A DNA stretch of 64,000 nt from Polaromonas sp. GTDB taxonomy: Bacteria; Pseudomonadota; Gammaproteobacteria; Burkholderiales; Burkholderiaceae_C. The notes below the pieces were generated by a model. It did no database searches and had not been told where the DNA came from. It was given only the letters and a program-made list of their open reading frames with translations. The position numbers were made by a program, and so were the translations under genes. The DNA is taken from positions 558,001 through 622,000 of the forward strand of contig NZ_JABBPE010000002.1 in the NCBI RefSeq assembly GCF_012927455.1. Reading direction: 5' to 3'. Below, one piece after another: positions 39,603-52,670 of the stretch. How positions within the stretch are numbered: the first letter of the stretch is position 1; every line of letters starts with the position of its first letter.

Positions 39603-40352
39603 TTATATGCTGTTTAAGGCCATCGTTCCCGATAAAGCACCCGTCGTGTCGCCGTGCACCTTACGCCAAACTGTTTTTCCCTTGCTGGCCTTGTCAATAT
39701 CAGCCAGTAATTTCTCGTGATCGGCTATTTCCCGGCCGTTGGCCATCAGCAGGGGCAGATCGAACACGCTCAGATCCATAGGCGCTACGATGGCGCCGTC
39801 TTGTGTGTTGCCGCCCACTTCCATCATCAGGCTGTTTTGTCCGCGTGTGAGGTTGATGTAGACGTCTGCCAGCAGTTCTGCATCGAGCAAGGCTCCGTGC
39901 AAGGTACGACCCGCATTGTCGACCTCCAGTCTGGAGCACAAGGCGTCCAGCGAGTTGCGCTTGCCTGGGAACATCTCCTTGGCCATCATCAGACTGTCGG
40001 TGACCTTGGCCACGCAATGCTTGAGGGGCTTGCGGCCGATAAGCTCCAGCTCCTTGTTCAAAAAGCTCACGTCGAAGGGTGCGTTGTGGATGATGAGCTC
40101 GGCGTCCTTTAGGTACTCCAGCAGCTCAACCGCCACGGCAGCAAACTTGGGCTTGTCTTTCAGGAACTCATTGCTGATGCCGTGCACCTTGTACGCATCT
40201 TCGTGGCTGTCGCGCTCGGGATTGAGATAGAAATGCTTGTTGTTTCCGGTGAGCTTGCGGGCGAAGAGCTCGACACAGCCGATTTCGATGATGCGGTCGC
40301 CGTTTTCAGCGGAGAGACCAGTGGTTTCAGTATCCAGAACAATTTGGCGCAT
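39603..40352 (-). CDS. dnaQ: DNA polymerase III epsilon subunit
   Basis: MRQIVLDTETTGLSAENGDRIIEIGCVELFARKLTGNNKHFYLNPERD...IIHNAPFDVSFLNKEL. Confidence 0.97.
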   Translation of the reverse strand: MRQIVLDTETTGLSAENGDRIIEIGCVELFARKLTGNNKHFYLNPERDSHEDAYKVHGISNEFLKDKPKFAAVAVELLEYLKDAELIIHNAPFDVSFLNKELELIGRKPLKHCVAKVTDSLMMAKEMFPGKRNSLDALCSRLEVDNAGRTLHGALLDAELLADVYINLTRGQNSLMMEVGGNTQDGAIVAPMDLSVFDLPLLMANGREIADHEKLLADIDKASKGKTVWRKVHGDTTGALSGTMALNSI

Positions 40353-40425
40353 AACCCGAATTATCGCTCTGTGCTTTCGCCGCCCGCAGTGAAGAAAAAG
40401 GAAAAATCCCAAGTCGCGCGCAAGA

Positions 40426-40764
40426 TCAGTGCTTTTCCTTGGCGTGGTTGATGGAATATTTTGGAATCTCAACCGTCACGTCGGTCTGCGCCAGAAAAGC
40501 CTGGCAACTCAGGCGCGATTGGGGTTCCAGCCCCCATGCGCGGTCTAGCAGGTCTTCCTCGCTCTCGTCGAGTTCGTTCAGAGAGTTGAAGCCTTCGCGC
40601 ACCACCACATGACAGGTCGTGCAGGCGCAACTCATGTCGCAGGCATGTTCGATATTGATCTTGTGATCGAGCAGCGCCTCGCAGATGGAGGTGCCTGCGG
40701 GCGCCGTGATTTCAGCGCCCTCGGGGCAGTATTCAGGATGCGGCAGTATTTTGATGATGGGCAT
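40426..40764 (-). CDS. fdx: ISC system 2Fe-2S ferredoxin
   Basis: MPIIKILPHPEYCPEGAEITAPAGTSICEALLDHKINIEHACDMSCACTTCHVVVREGFNSL...SRLSCQAFL. Confidence 0.96.
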   Translation of the reverse strand: MPIIKILPHPEYCPEGAEITAPAGTSICEALLDHKINIEHACDMSCACTTCHVVVREGFNSLNELDESEEDLLDRAWGLEPQSRLSCQAFLAQTDVTVEIPKYSINHAKEKH

Positions 40765-40803
40765 GGGTGTCAATCTAACTTTTTTGTGCCTGGTGGTCTT
40801 TTC

Positions 40804-42666
40804 TCAGAGCGCTTCGATGCTTTTCCCGGCCAGGGCCTTCTGGATGCCACGGTTCATGCGCTGCGCGGCAAAAGCTTCAGAGCCTTGAGCCAATGCATGG
40901 GAAGACGCTTCAATGGTGGCCGCGTCGCCATGCGCTCGCGCGTCGCCTAGAAGAACTATCAAACTATCGATCTGCGCGCGCTCGTTGGGACTCAGCAGAT
41001 TCGCGTCGGCAGCCAACGCGCTCCGCGTGGCCAAAATCATGCGGTCCGCATCGACCTGAGCCTCGACCAGCGCGCGCGCCTGCATGTCTTGCTGGGCCGT
41101 TGAAAAGCTCTCTTGCAGCATGCGGGATATCTCTTCGTCCGACAGGCCGTAAGAAGGTTTGACGTCGATACGCGCTTCTACCCCACTGCCCTGCTCCCTG
41201 GCGTTAACGCTAAGCAATCCATCGGCGTCGACGGTAAACGTCACGCGTATGCGCGCAGCACCGGCAACCATGGGTGGAATGCCGCGCAGCTCGAAGCGGG
41301 CTAGACTTCTGCAGTCGGCCACCAGATCGCGCTCACCCTGAAGCACATGCAGGGCCAAGGCAGTCTGACCGTCCTGGTAGGTGGTGAAGTCCTGCGCCAT
41401 CGCTGTCGGTATGGTCTGGTTGCGCGGCACAATGCGTTCGACCAGCCCGCCCATGGTTTCAATCCCCAGCGAGAGCGGAATCACGTCGAGCAGCAGCAGT
41501 TCGGCGCCGGTGTGGTTGCCCGACAGCTGGTTGGCGGAAATCGCCGCACCCAATGCAACTACCTCATCCGGATTGAGGTTGGTCAAGGGCTCACGTCCGA
41601 AAAAGCTGCCGACCGCTTTACGCACCTGCGGCATGCGGGTGGAACCACCTACAAGCACCACGCCATCGATGGCATCCTTGGCCAGTTTGGCATCACGCAA
41701 GGCCTTGCGCACAGCCTGCAGCGTGCGTTGTGTGAGGTGGGCAGTGGCGCTCTCAAAATCAGCCGCTTTCATTTCAAAATTGACCGACGCCTTGGCCAGT
41801 CGAACTGAAAACGGCGCTGACTCTGCCGCCGACAGTGCCTCCTTGCAGGCACGCGCCGCGTGCTGTACAGCGGCCTTGTCCGAGGGCGTCAGGGTGTCCG
41901 CCGCCAGACCGGCTTTGGCCAGCACCCACTCCACCAAGGCGCGGTCATAGTCGTCACCACCGAGCGCGGAATCACCGCCGGTAGCAACCACCTCAAACAC
42001 GCCCTGCGTCAGGCGCAGGATGGAAATATCAAAGGTACCGCCGCCCAGATCGTAGATGGCATAGACGCCTTCGCTGGCATTGTCCAAGCCATAGGCAATG
42101 GCTGCCGCGGTGGGCTCATTGATCAAGCGCAGCACATTCAGGCCGGCCAGTTGCGCCGCATCTTTGGTCGCCTGGCGCTGGGCCTCGTCGAAGTACGCGG
42201 GAACCGTGATCACGGCCCCATAAATATCATCACTGAAGGTATCTTCAGCACGATGGCGCAACGTGACCAGAATTTCGGCGCTAATCTCTACCGGGCTTTT
42301 TTCGCCGGCGACGGTTTGCAGCGTGACCATGCCGGGCTTGTCACTGAATTGGTAGGGCAGCTGAGCGCGGTTGCCGATGTCTTCAATGCCCCGCCCCATC
42401 AGGCGCTTGACCGAGGAGATGGTATTGCGCGGGTCCTCAACCTGGGCGGCCAAAGCCGCATAGCCAACCTGGCGCTGATCAGCGTCAAGGTAGCGCACCA
42501 CGCTTGGCAGAATCACCCGGCCCTCGGCATCGGGCAGGCATTCGGAGACACCATTGCGCACACTGGCTACTAGTGAATGGGTGGTACCGAGGTCAATGCC
42601 GACGGCGACGCGTCGCTGGTGCGGGTCTGGCGTCTGGCCGGGTTCGGAGATGTGCAGGAGTGCCAT
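40804..42666 (-). CDS. hscA: Fe-S assembly chaperone HscA
   Basis: [26 protein letters not shown]...[44 protein letters not shown]; isc context. Confidence 0.97.
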   Translation of the reverse strand: MALLHISEPGQTPDPHQRRVAVGIDLGTTHSLVASVRNGVSECLPDAEGRVILPSVVRYLDADQRQVGYAALAAQVEDPRNTISSVKRLMGRGIEDIGNRAQLPYQFSDKPGMVTLQTVAGEKSPVEISAEILVTLRHRAEDTFSDDIYGAVITVPAYFDEAQRQATKDAAQLAGLNVLRLINEPTAAAIAYGLDNASEGVYAIYDLGGGTFDISILRLTQGVFEVVATGGDSALGGDDYDRALVEWVLAKAGLAADTLTPSDKAAVQHAARACKEALSAAESAPFSVRLAKASVNFEMKAADFESATAHLTQRTLQAVRKALRDAKLAKDAIDGVVLVGGSTRMPQVRKAVGSFFGREPLTNLNPDEVVALGAAISANQLSGNHTGAELLLLDVIPLSLGIETMGGLVERIVPRNQTIPTAMAQDFTTYQDGQTALALHVLQGERDLVADCRSLARFELRGIPPMVAGAARIRVTFTVDADGLLSVNAREQGSGVEARIDVKPSYGLSDEEISRMLQESFSTAQQDMQARALVEAQVDADRMILATRSALAADANLLSPNERAQIDSLIVLLGDARAHGDAATIEASSHALAQGSEAFAAQRMNRGIQKALAGKSIEAL

Positions 42667-42698
42667 GGCGCTTTGTTTATAGAATTTCTTGTAATGCC

Positions 42699-43217
42699 CT
42701 ATTGTCCCAGTTGGTCGATGCGGGCATCCACCTCACTGGAAAAACGCTCGATGAACATAAGGCTTCTAACTTGCTGGGCGGCCGCCGCAAAGTCCTTGTT
42801 GATGTCGAGCATCTGCTCTATTTTTGATAGCTGCTCGCGCCCGCTATCATTAGATAGTGACGCTATTTCCTCCAAATCCTGAACGGTCTTTGCGTCCTCC
42901 AACGCTTCACGCCACTGCATTTGCTGCATCAAAAAATCGATTGGCATGGCCGTATTTTTTTCGGCCTGAATGGGTGCGCCGTGCAACTCGCATAAATAGC
43001 CGGCGCGGCGCAACGGATCTTTAAGGCGCTGGTAGGCCTCGTTGATGCGCACCGACCATTGCATGGCGATACGCTGGGCGGCTACGCCTTGGGCGGCAAA
43101 CTTGTCAGGGTGCGCTTCGCGTTGCAACTCTTTCCAGCGCGTATCCAGCACCGCGCGGTCCTGCGCAAACTGCATGGGGATCTGAAAGAGTTCAAAGTCG
43201 GTGGATTGGAGGTTCAT
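42699..43217 (-). CDS. hscB: Fe-S assembly co-chaperone HscB
   Basis: [43 protein letters not shown] (HPD) ...; contains a dispersed-repeat segment. Confidence 0.95.
   Translation of the reverse strand: MNLQSTDFELFQIPMQFAQDRAVLDTRWKELQREAHPDKFAAQGVAAQRIAMQWSVRINEAYQRLKDPLRRAGYLCELHGAPIQAEKNTAMPIDFLMQQMQWREALEDAKTVQDLEEIASLSNDSGREQLSKIEQMLDINKDFAAAAQQVRSLMFIERFSSEVDARIDQLGQ
42813..42861 (-). repeat. Dispersed two-hairpin repeat, copy 14 (diverged 5' half), inside hscB
   Basis: Minus strand ...actatctaatgatagcgggcgcgagcagctatcaaaaatagagcagatg. Confidence 0.7.
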
Positions 43218-43308
43218 GTCAAGAAAAAGCCGCCGGCACGTTCAGTGAAGGCGGCGCTGTGAGGACGGCTTACCGCTACCGGCTCAGCAGGCCTAAGCAT
43301 TTGACGCG

Positions 43309-43632
43309 TCAAACGCGGAAGCTCTCGCCACACCCACAGCGGTCGCGCTCATTCGGATTGATGAACTTGAAGCCTTCGTTCAAGCCTTCCCGAACAAAGT
43401 CGAGCTTCGTGCCGTCGATGTAGGCCATGCTTTTAGGATCCACCAGCACTTTCACGCCGTTGTCTTCGAACACCACGTCTTCGGGCGCAATCTCATCGGC
43501 ATATTCAAGCTTGTAGGCCAAGCCTGAGCATCCCGTGGTCTTGACGCCCAAGCGCACGCCCACACCTTTGCCACGCTTGCTCATATAGCGAGTCACGTGG
43601 CGGGCAGCAGCATCGGTCAGAGTAACGGACAT
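43309..43632 (-). CDS. iscA: Iron-sulfur cluster assembly protein IscA
   Basis: [44 protein letters not shown]...CGCGESFRV. Confidence 0.97.
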   Translation of the reverse strand: MSVTLTDAAARHVTRYMSKRGKGVGVRLGVKTTGCSGLAYKLEYADEIAPEDVVFEDNGVKVLVDPKSMAYIDGTKLDFVREGLNEGFKFINPNERDRCGCGESFRV

Positions 43633-43690
43633 TTAAATCACTCAAAAATTTAACAGGTCAACGAGCGCGCGCAGGCCTTGGCGGCTTGCT

Positions 43691-44077
43691 TCAGTGGGCG
43701 TGTTTTTGCTTGTAGTCGTTCACTGCGGCCTTGATGGCGTCTTCCGCCAAAATAGAGCAGTGAATTTTGACCGGCGGCAACGCGAGTTCTTCGGCAATGG
43801 CGCTATTCTTGATACTCGCCGCTTGATCCAGCGTTTTGCCCTTGACCCACTCGGTCACGAGTGAGCTGGAGGCAATCGCCGAGCCGCAGCCATAAGTCTT
43901 AAAGCGTGCGTCTTCGATCACGCCGGTGCTCGGATTGACCTTGATCTGGAGCTTCATCACGTCGCCGCACGCTGGTGCCCCGACCATGCCAGTGCCTACC
44001 GTGTCGTCGCCCTTTTCAAAAGAGCCGACGTTGCGGGGATTTTCATAGTGGTCTACCACTTTTTCGCTGTATGCCAT
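43691..44077 (-). CDS. iscU: Fe-S cluster scaffold IscU
   Basis: MAYSEKVVDHYENPRNVGSFEKGDDTVGTGMVGAPACGDVMKLQIKV...LPPVKIHCSILAEDAIKAAVNDY. Confidence 0.98.
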   Translation of the reverse strand: MAYSEKVVDHYENPRNVGSFEKGDDTVGTGMVGAPACGDVMKLQIKVNPSTGVIEDARFKTYGCGSAIASSSLVTEWVKGKTLDQAASIKNSAIAEELALPPVKIHCSILAEDAIKAAVNDYKQKHAH

Positions 44078-44157
44078 GATTTGCTCCTGAGTTCTTGCTG
44101 CCTGCTGTTTACCGGCAGGTGGTTTCAAAGCCACCGGCCACCTGAATGCCTGTTTTT

Positions 44158-45375
44158 TTAATGCGCTGCCCAATGGATAGTGGACAGGTCAACACCATCC
44201 TTGAACATCTCCCACAGAGGAGACAGTTCACGCAGCTTGGCCACGTTTTCCTTGATGGTGGCGACGGCGTAATCGATTTCTTCTTCAGTTGTCCAGCGGC
44301 CAATCGTCATGCGCAGACTGCTGTGCGCCAGCTCATCACTGCGACCCAAGGCGCGAAGCACGTAACTCGGCTCCAGGCTGGCCGATGTACAGGCTGAGCC
44401 GCTCGACACAGCCAGACCCTTGATGCCCATGATCAGCGACTCGCCTTCTACAAAGTTAAAGCTCATGTTCAGATTGTGTGGGACGCGTTTTTCGACATGA
44501 CCATTGAGAAACACCTCTTCTACATCTTTCAACCCAGCCAGCATGCGCTCATGCAGTGCCAGGATGCGCTTGTTCTCATCATGCATCTCGGCCTTGGCAA
44601 TGCGGTAGGCCTCGCCCATGCCCACGCACTGGTGTGTCGGCAAGGTGCCAGAACGCATGCCGCGCTCATGTCCGCCGCCATGCATTTGCGCCTCCAGGCG
44701 TACGCGCGGTTTGCGACGCACGTAGAGAGCACCGATGCCTTTGGGACCGTAGGTCTTATGCGAGGTCAAGCTCATCAGGTCGACCGGCAAGGTCGCCAAA
44801 TCAACGTCTACCCGACCCGTCGCCTGGGCGGCATCCACATGGAAAATAATGCCCTTCTCGCGGCACAAGGCGCCGATGGCGGAAATGTCCTGGATCACGC
44901 CAATTTCGTTGTTGACGAACATGACGCTGACCAAAATGGTGTCAGGCCGAATCGCCGCCTTCAGCGCCTCCAAATCAAGCAGCCCATCGGTCTGCACGTC
45001 CAGGTAGGTGACTTCAAAGCCCTGCCGCTCCAGCTCGCGACAGGTATCCAGCACCGCCTTGTGCTCGGTCTTTACCGTGATGATGTGCTTGCCCTTGGTC
45101 TTGTAAAAATGGGCCGCACCCTTAAGCGCCAGGTTGTTGGACTCGGTCGCACCGCTGGTCCAGACAATCTCGCGCGGGTCGGCGCCAATCAGATCGGCAA
45201 TCTGTTCACGCGCTTTTTCTACTGCGGCTTCGGCTTCCCAACCCCAAGCATGGCTGCGCGAAGCGGGGTTGCCAAAATGCTCGCGCAACCAGGGGATCAT
45301 GGCATCCACCACCCGGGGGTCACACGGGTTGGTGGCGCTGTAGTCCATGTAAATGGGGAAATGTGGAGTATCCAT
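44158..45375 (-). CDS. iscS: Cysteine desulfurase IscS
   Basis: [44 protein letters not shown]...[21 protein letters not shown]. Confidence 0.98.
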   Translation of the reverse strand: MDTPHFPIYMDYSATNPCDPRVVDAMIPWLREHFGNPASRSHAWGWEAEAAVEKAREQIADLIGADPREIVWTSGATESNNLALKGAAHFYKTKGKHIITVKTEHKAVLDTCRELERQGFEVTYLDVQTDGLLDLEALKAAIRPDTILVSVMFVNNEIGVIQDISAIGALCREKGIIFHVDAAQATGRVDVDLATLPVDLMSLTSHKTYGPKGIGALYVRRKPRVRLEAQMHGGGHERGMRSGTLPTHQCVGMGEAYRIAKAEMHDENKRILALHERMLAGLKDVEEVFLNGHVEKRVPHNLNMSFNFVEGESLIMGIKGLAVSSGSACTSASLEPSYVLRALGRSDELAHSSLRMTIGRWTTEEEIDYAVATIKENVAKLRELSPLWEMFKDGVDLSTIHWAAH

Positions 45376-45459
45376 TTTGGCTAGCTTTTTATTTATTAGG
45401 CTGGCTGGCAGCTCAGAGACATGAGGTCAATGCAATTCAAACAAAACCCGTCTGGCCAT

Positions 45460-45996
45460 TTAAGATTTCGAAAATGCATTGCCCAGGGCAAATACCGAAT
45501 TCGGCGCATTGACGCGAATGGGCTTGACCACAGGCGCGGCGAAAATGGCTTTTTTCACTTGCGGCGTGTTCTCGATCACCACACCTTTGGCGAGCTGGTC
45601 ATCCACCAGTTTTTGCAAAGTTACCGAATCCAGAAACTCCACCATGCGGCTGTTCAGCGAGGCCCACAACTCATGGGTCATGCAGCGGCCGCCTTCACCA
45701 GCGCAATTTTCCTTGCCGCCACATTGGGTGGCATCGATCGGCTCGTCTACCGAAACAATAATGTCGGCTACCGTGATTTCCGAGGCTTTACGGCCCAAGG
45801 TGTAACCGCCGCCGGGGCCGCGGGTAGATTCCACCAATTCGTGCCGACGCAGCTTGCCGAACAGCTGCTCCAAGTAAGACAAGGAAATTTGCTGGCGCTG
45901 GCTAATCGCCGCCAGTGTGACTGGGCCGTTGTTTTGGCGCAGTCCTAAATCAATCATTGCAGTGACCGCAAAGCGGCCTTTGGTCGTGAGGCGCAT
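45460..45996 (-). CDS. iscR: Fe-S cluster regulator IscR
   Basis: [86 protein letters not shown] cysteines. Confidence 0.97.
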   Translation of the reverse strand: MRLTTKGRFAVTAMIDLGLRQNNGPVTLAAISQRQQISLSYLEQLFGKLRRHELVESTRGPGGGYTLGRKASEITVADIIVSVDEPIDATQCGGKENCAGEGGRCMTHELWASLNSRMVEFLDSVTLQKLVDDQLAKGVVIENTPQVKKAIFAAPVVKPIRVNAPNSVFALGNAFSKS

Positions 45997-46123
45997 AACA
46001 AGCTCCTTAAATTTGGCTTGACCGTCTTTTCACCCACTGAAAGCTTGATGCTCCCAAGGGAACTCTTCCTCCAGCCACCGAAACCGGTCAACCGGTGTTC
46101 AAAGGGCATTTTTTGTTATCTGG

Positions 46124-46148
46124 GTATCTTGACTATTTCAGTCAAGTA
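46124..46148 (-). promoter_or_regulatory. IscR type 1 binding site
   Basis: Minus strand ATACTTGACTGAAATAGTCAAGATA matches ATASYYGACTRWWWYAGTCRRSTAT almost completely; ~130 bp upstream of iscR ATG. Confidence 0.85.
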
Positions 46149-46199
46149 TAACACGGACGCCATTTTACAGTCCGTGGCGCTCCGAGTACGGGGGAAACC

Positions 46200-48365
<2,166 letters not shown>

Positions 48366-48535
48366 AGAACCTCGATCAAGCCCCGTTAAAATTCAAGTCA
48401 ATCTATCAGAGTACGACATCCGGGCGAAAACGGGAATTGCAAGCCCTTATCACCCCCCTATTGCCCTGGCAGCAGCTCGCTGCTGGCGCGGCCCTTCTTT
48501 TTTTGACTAGTTTTTTTACTTTTTGAGGATATTTC

Positions 48536-49744
48536 ATGTCTTTGCCAATGACCTTATTCAGCGCCGTCGAAATGGCCCCGCGTGACCCGATTCTGGGCCT
48601 CAACGAACAGTTCAACGCCGACCCCAACCCTGCCAAGGTCAATCTTGGCGTGGGCGTGTATTACGACGACAAGGGCAAGCTACCGCTGCTGCAGTGCGTG
48701 CAGGCCGCCGAAAAGCAGATGATGGAAACACCCAAGGCACGCGGCTACCTGCCAATTGATGGCATCGCCGCCTACGACACGGCTGTCAAAGGCCTGGTGT
48801 TTGGCAGCGACAGCGAGCCCGTCAAGGCTGGCCGCGTCGCCACTGTGCAGGGCATAGGCGGCACCGGCGGGCTGAAGGTGGGCGCTGATTTCCTCAAACA
48901 CCTGAACCTTGATGCCAAGGTGCTGATCAGCGACCCAAGCTGGGAAAACCACCGCGCGCTTTTCACCAATGCCGGCTTTAGCGTTGCAAGCTATGCGTAT
49001 TACGACACGGCCACGCGCGGCATCAACTTCGTCGGCATGCTTGCGGACTTGAACAGCGCCGCCGCCGGCACCATCGTGGTGCTGCACGCCTGCTGCCACA
49101 ATCCGACCGGCTATGACATCAGCGCAGCCCAATGGGATCAGGTGATTGCAGCGGTCAAGGAAAAGAATCTGGTGCCTTTTCTGGACATGGCCTATCAAGG
49201 CTTTGGCCAAGGCATCGCCGAAGACGGCGCTGTCATTGGCAAGTTCGTGGCTGCGGGCCTCAGTTTTCTGGTGTCCACCTCGTTTTCCAAAAGCTTCAGC
49301 CTCTACGGCGAGCGCGTGGGCGCCCTGAGCGTGCTGTGCAGCAGCAAGGAAGAAGCCGAGCGCGTGTTAAGCCAGCTCAAGATCGTGATTCGCACCAACT
49401 ACAGCAACCCGCCGATTCACGGCGGCACCGTCGTTGCCATCGTGCTCAACACGCCCGAGTTGCGCGTCATCTGGGAAAAGGAACTGGCTGAAATGCGCGT
49501 GCGCATCAAGGCCATGCGCCAAAAGCTCGTGGATGGCCTCAAGGCTGCCGGCGTGAAGGCCGACATGAGCTTCATCACCAGCCAGATCGGCATGTTCAGC
49601 TACTCCGGCCTCAGCAAAGACCAGATGGTGCGCCTGCGCAGCGAATTTGGTGTCTATGGCACCGACAGCGGTCGCATGTGCGTGGCAGCGCTGAACAGCA
49701 AGAATATTGACTACGTGTGCGCCTCAATTGCCAAGGTCATGTAA
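48536..49744 (+). CDS. Aromatic/aspartate aminotransferase
   Basis: MTLFSAVEMAPRDPILGLNEQFNADPNPAKVNLGVGVYYDDKGKLPLLQCVQAAEKQM...LVSTSFSKSFSLYGERVGAL. Confidence 0.95.
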   Translation: MSLPMTLFSAVEMAPRDPILGLNEQFNADPNPAKVNLGVGVYYDDKGKLPLLQCVQAAEKQMMETPKARGYLPIDGIAAYDTAVKGLVFGSDSEPVKAGRVATVQGIGGTGGLKVGADFLKHLNLDAKVLISDPSWENHRALFTNAGFSVASYAYYDTATRGINFVGMLADLNSAAAGTIVVLHACCHNPTGYDISAAQWDQVIAAVKEKNLVPFLDMAYQGFGQGIAEDGAVIGKFVAAGLSFLVSTSFSKSFSLYGERVGALSVLCSSKEEAERVLSQLKIVIRTNYSNPPIHGGTVVAIVLNTPELRVIWEKELAEMRVRIKAMRQKLVDGLKAAGVKADMSFITSQIGMFSYSGLSKDQMVRLRSEFGVYGTDSGRMCVAALNSKNIDYVCASIAKVM

Positions 49745-49765
49745 GCCCTTCGAACCAGGCACTGA

Positions 49766-49790
49766 AAAGGCCGTTTTCGAACGGCTTTAC
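49766..49790 (+). terminator. Short hairpin terminator after the aminotransferase
   Basis: aaggccgttttcgaacggcttta: GCCGTT-TTCG-AACGGC. Confidence 0.55.
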
Positions 49791-49796
49791 CTATTA

Positions 49797-49850
49797 AATA
49801 AGCCTCTAGCCCTATAAGTACGGGCGCTAGCAGCTATCAATTTAATAGCG
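49797..49850 (+). repeat. Dispersed two-hairpin repeat, copy 15
   Basis: aataagcctctagccctataagtacgggcgctagcagctatcaatttaatagcg. Confidence 0.9.
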
Positions 49851-49868
49851 GCTGTAATGCGAAATAAA

Positions 49869-50723
49869 TCAACCCCAAACCACCGAGCGCATCGATATCG
49901 AGCCGCCCTGAAAGTTGGTATTGAAAAACCGCATGGGCTCCCTGGCATCAACCGCGCCGGCACCATACAGCAGGGGTAAAAAGTGCTCATGGCTGGGGTG
50001 CGCCATTTTGGCCACTTGCCCGAGTTTTTGAAAACTCTGCAAGGCATTCAGATTGCCCTGCTGCAGATAGCCGCCAATGGTCTGGTCGAACTCCAGCGCC
50101 CAGTCATAAGCCTGGCTACCGCTGGCGCCGCGCTGCATCTCGCGCAGGTTATGCACAAGGTTGCCGCTGGCCACAATCAGCACGCCCCGGTCTCGCAAGG
50201 CCTTGAGCTGCCTGGCCAGCGCGTAATGGTCTTCTGGCGCACGGCCGTAGTCCATGCTGAGCTGAATCACCGGAATATCGGCCTGGGCAAACATGGGCTT
50301 CAGCACCGACCAGGCGCCGTGGTCCAGCCCCCATTCATTCATATCCAGCCCCAGGGGACAGGCGCCGCGCTGCCTGACCAACTGACTAATCACTTGCGCA
50401 GCCGCCGGATCGCCGGGCGCGGGGTACTGCTGGTCGTATAGATCCTGCGGGAACCCACCAAAATCATGAATGGTTTTGGGCGTGGCCATGCCGGTCAGCC
50501 ACCAACCTTCGGTCAGCCAGTGGGCAGAGATGCACAAAATAAGCTGCGGCCGTGCCCATTTCGAGCCAAATTCAGCCCCCAGCGCCTGCCAACTGCGTCG
50601 GTACTCGTTGTCGCCCAATGCATTCATGGGACTGCCGTGGCCAAGAAACAGCACCGGCATTCTTTCTGATTTTTTGAGGGAGGCCACGCGCTCTATGGCG
50701 TTGGCATCGTTGCCTGGAAGCAT
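49869..50723 (-). CDS. DODA-type extradiol dioxygenase (YgiD-like)
   Basis: MPVLFLGHGSPMNALGDNEYRRSWQALGAEF...WGLDHGAWSVLKPMF...IPVIQLSMDYGRAPEDHYALARQL. Start could be 50660. Confidence 0.92.
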   Translation of the reverse strand: MLPGNDANAIERVASLKKSERMPVLFLGHGSPMNALGDNEYRRSWQALGAEFGSKWARPQLILCISAHWLTEGWWLTGMATPKTIHDFGGFPQDLYDQQYPAPGDPAAAQVISQLVRQRGACPLGLDMNEWGLDHGAWSVLKPMFAQADIPVIQLSMDYGRAPEDHYALARQLKALRDRGVLIVASGNLVHNLREMQRGASGSQAYDWALEFDQTIGGYLQQGNLNALQSFQKLGQVAKMAHPSHEHFLPLLYGAGAVDAREPMRFFNTNFQGGSISMRSVVWG

Positions 50724-51068
50724 TTTTTTCCTGTAACTAGTTAGGGCAATTTCTCAAGCCTGCAAAGGGCCGGTATGCTTTCCAATATAAGCGCTGCCTG
50801 AGCCAAAGCAAGTCTAGCGGCACGCCGGTAAGGCCGTTCATCTATAAAGAGCCAGCGAAGCTTGTTTGTGAGCGATCCGTCGCCACTTAAAATCGCAATG
50901 GTCGAGAAAACATCCGATGACCAGGCAGGCGGGGTGCCTACACCACGAATGGGTAAAAAAACACTCTGAATTAGTCCTTGTCCTCTATGCGAGTCAGCTT
51001 GTTCCCTGCTATGCTGCACTGCAACATTTTACTATTCCGCTCATAACTTACAGAAACCAGGTTGACCC

Positions 51069-52619
51069 ATGCTTTATAAAGTATATGAAACCCAGCGCAC
51101 CTTGATGGAGCCCTTTGTTGACTTTGCGCAGGCAGCTGCAAAAGTCTACGGCAACCCCTTATCGCCTTTTGGCAAAAATCCGTTCGCCCAGCGCTTGGCG
51201 GCCGGTTACAGCCTGCTGTACCGCTTGGGTAAAGATTACGAAAAGCCAGCCTTTGGTATTCAAACGGTCGATGTCGACGGCACCAGCGTGGCGATTCACG
51301 AGCGGGTGGAACTCGACAAGCCTTTTTGTGAATTGCGCCGTTTTAAACGTTTCTCGGACGACCCGGCCACGCTGACCAAGCTCAAGGGCCAGCCGGCTGT
51401 CCTGATCGTGGCACCCTTGTCGGGCCATTACGCCACACTGCTGCGCGATACCGTTCAGACCATGCTGAAGGACCACAAGGTCTACATCACTGACTGGAAG
51501 AACGCCCGCACGGTGCCCTTGTCCGACGGCACCTTCCATCTCGACGACTACGTCAACTATGTGCAGGAATTTGTCCGCCACCTGCAGGCCAAATATGGCA
51601 ATTGCCACGTCATCAGTGTGTGCCAGCCCACCGTACCGGTGTTTGCCGCCATTTCGCTGATGGCCTCGCGCGGCGAAACCACGCCGCTGTCCATGGTGAT
51701 GATGGGTGGCCCTATCGACGCACGCCGGTCGCCGACGGCCGTCAACAATCTGGCCACCACCAAGCCTTACGAATGGTTCGAAAACAATGTGATTTACCGC
51801 GTGCCAAGCAACTTTCCCGGTGCAGGCCGGCGCGTTTACCCAGGTTTTCTGCAGCACACCGGCTTTGTCGCCATGAACCCTGACCGCCATGCCAACAGCC
51901 ATTACGACTACTTCCAGGACCTGATCAAGGGTGATGACGCCAGCACCGAAGCACACCGCAAGTTTTACGACGAATACAACGCGGTGCTCGATATGGACGC
52001 CGACTACTACCTCGACACCATCAAAACCGTGTTCCAGGAGTTCAAACTTGTCAACGGCACCTGGGATGTTAAATCCGTTACGGGCAAGGCCGAGCGCGTG
52101 AAGCCAGCCGATATCAAGACCACCGCTGTCATGACGGTGGAAGGCGAGCTTGACGACATATCGGGCGCCGGGCAGACCAAGGCAGCACTCGACATGTGCA
52201 GTGGCGTTCCCGCCGGCAATAAAAGGCACCTTGAAGCGAAAGGCGCCGGCCACTACGGTATTTTCAGCGGTCGCCGCTGGCAAAATATCGTCTATCCCTC
52301 CGTCAAAGCCTTCATTATTGACCATCATCAGGCCGCAGCCCAAGAAAATCGGGCGTCATCAGCTATTAAAACCATAGCAGCACCAGCTCCCGTAGTCCTG
52401 CCAAAACCGGCAGTGGAAGCGGTGCGCGTCGCGGTTGCAAAACCGCTGGCGCAAGCGACAAGCAAGCCCACTGCAAAGCCTGTAGAAAATCCGGTGGCAA
52501 AAGCGGTCGTGAAGGCCGCGGCAAAATCTGCTCCGAAGGCCGCTGCGCAGACCAGAGTACAGGCTGCCGCCAAGCCTGCTGCCAAGGCAATAGCCAGAAA
52601 GACCCCGCGCGGCAAGTGA
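51069..52619 (+). CDS. phaZ: Intracellular polyhydroxyalkanoate depolymerase with Lys/Ala/Pro-rich C-terminal tail
   Basis: MLYKVYETQRTLMEPFVDFAQAAAKVYGNPLSPF...HVISVCQPTVPVFAAISLMA...; tail VAKAVVKAAAKSAPKAAAQTRVQAAAKPAAKAIARKTPRGK. Confidence 0.9.
   Translation: MLYKVYETQRTLMEPFVDFAQAAAKVYGNPLSPFGKNPFAQRLAAGYSLLYRLGKDYEKPAFGIQTVDVDGTSVAIHERVELDKPFCELRRFKRFSDDPATLTKLKGQPAVLIVAPLSGHYATLLRDTVQTMLKDHKVYITDWKNARTVPLSDGTFHLDDYVNYVQEFVRHLQAKYGNCHVISVCQPTVPVFAAISLMASRGETTPLSMVMMGGPIDARRSPTAVNNLATTKPYEWFENNVIYRVPSNFPGAGRRVYPGFLQHTGFVAMNPDRHANSHYDYFQDLIKGDDASTEAHRKFYDEYNAVLDMDADYYLDTIKTVFQEFKLVNGTWDVKSVTGKAERVKPADIKTTAVMTVEGELDDISGAGQTKAALDMCSGVPAGNKRHLEAKGAGHYGIFSGRRWQNIVYPSVKAFIIDHHQAAAQENRASSAIKTIAAPAPVVLPKPAVEAVRVAVAKPLAQATSKPTAKPVENPVAKAVVKAAAKSAPKAAAQTRVQAAAKPAAKAIARKTPRGK
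52331..52380 (+). repeat. Dispersed two-hairpin repeat, copy 16, inside phaZ
   Basis: ggccgcagcccaagaaaatcgggcgtcatcagctattaaaaccatagcag. Confidence 0.82.
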
Positions 52620-52670
52620 TTGGAGCAGGCGGTGCGTCTGAAGGGGTTTGACCGATAGGACAATAGGTGG

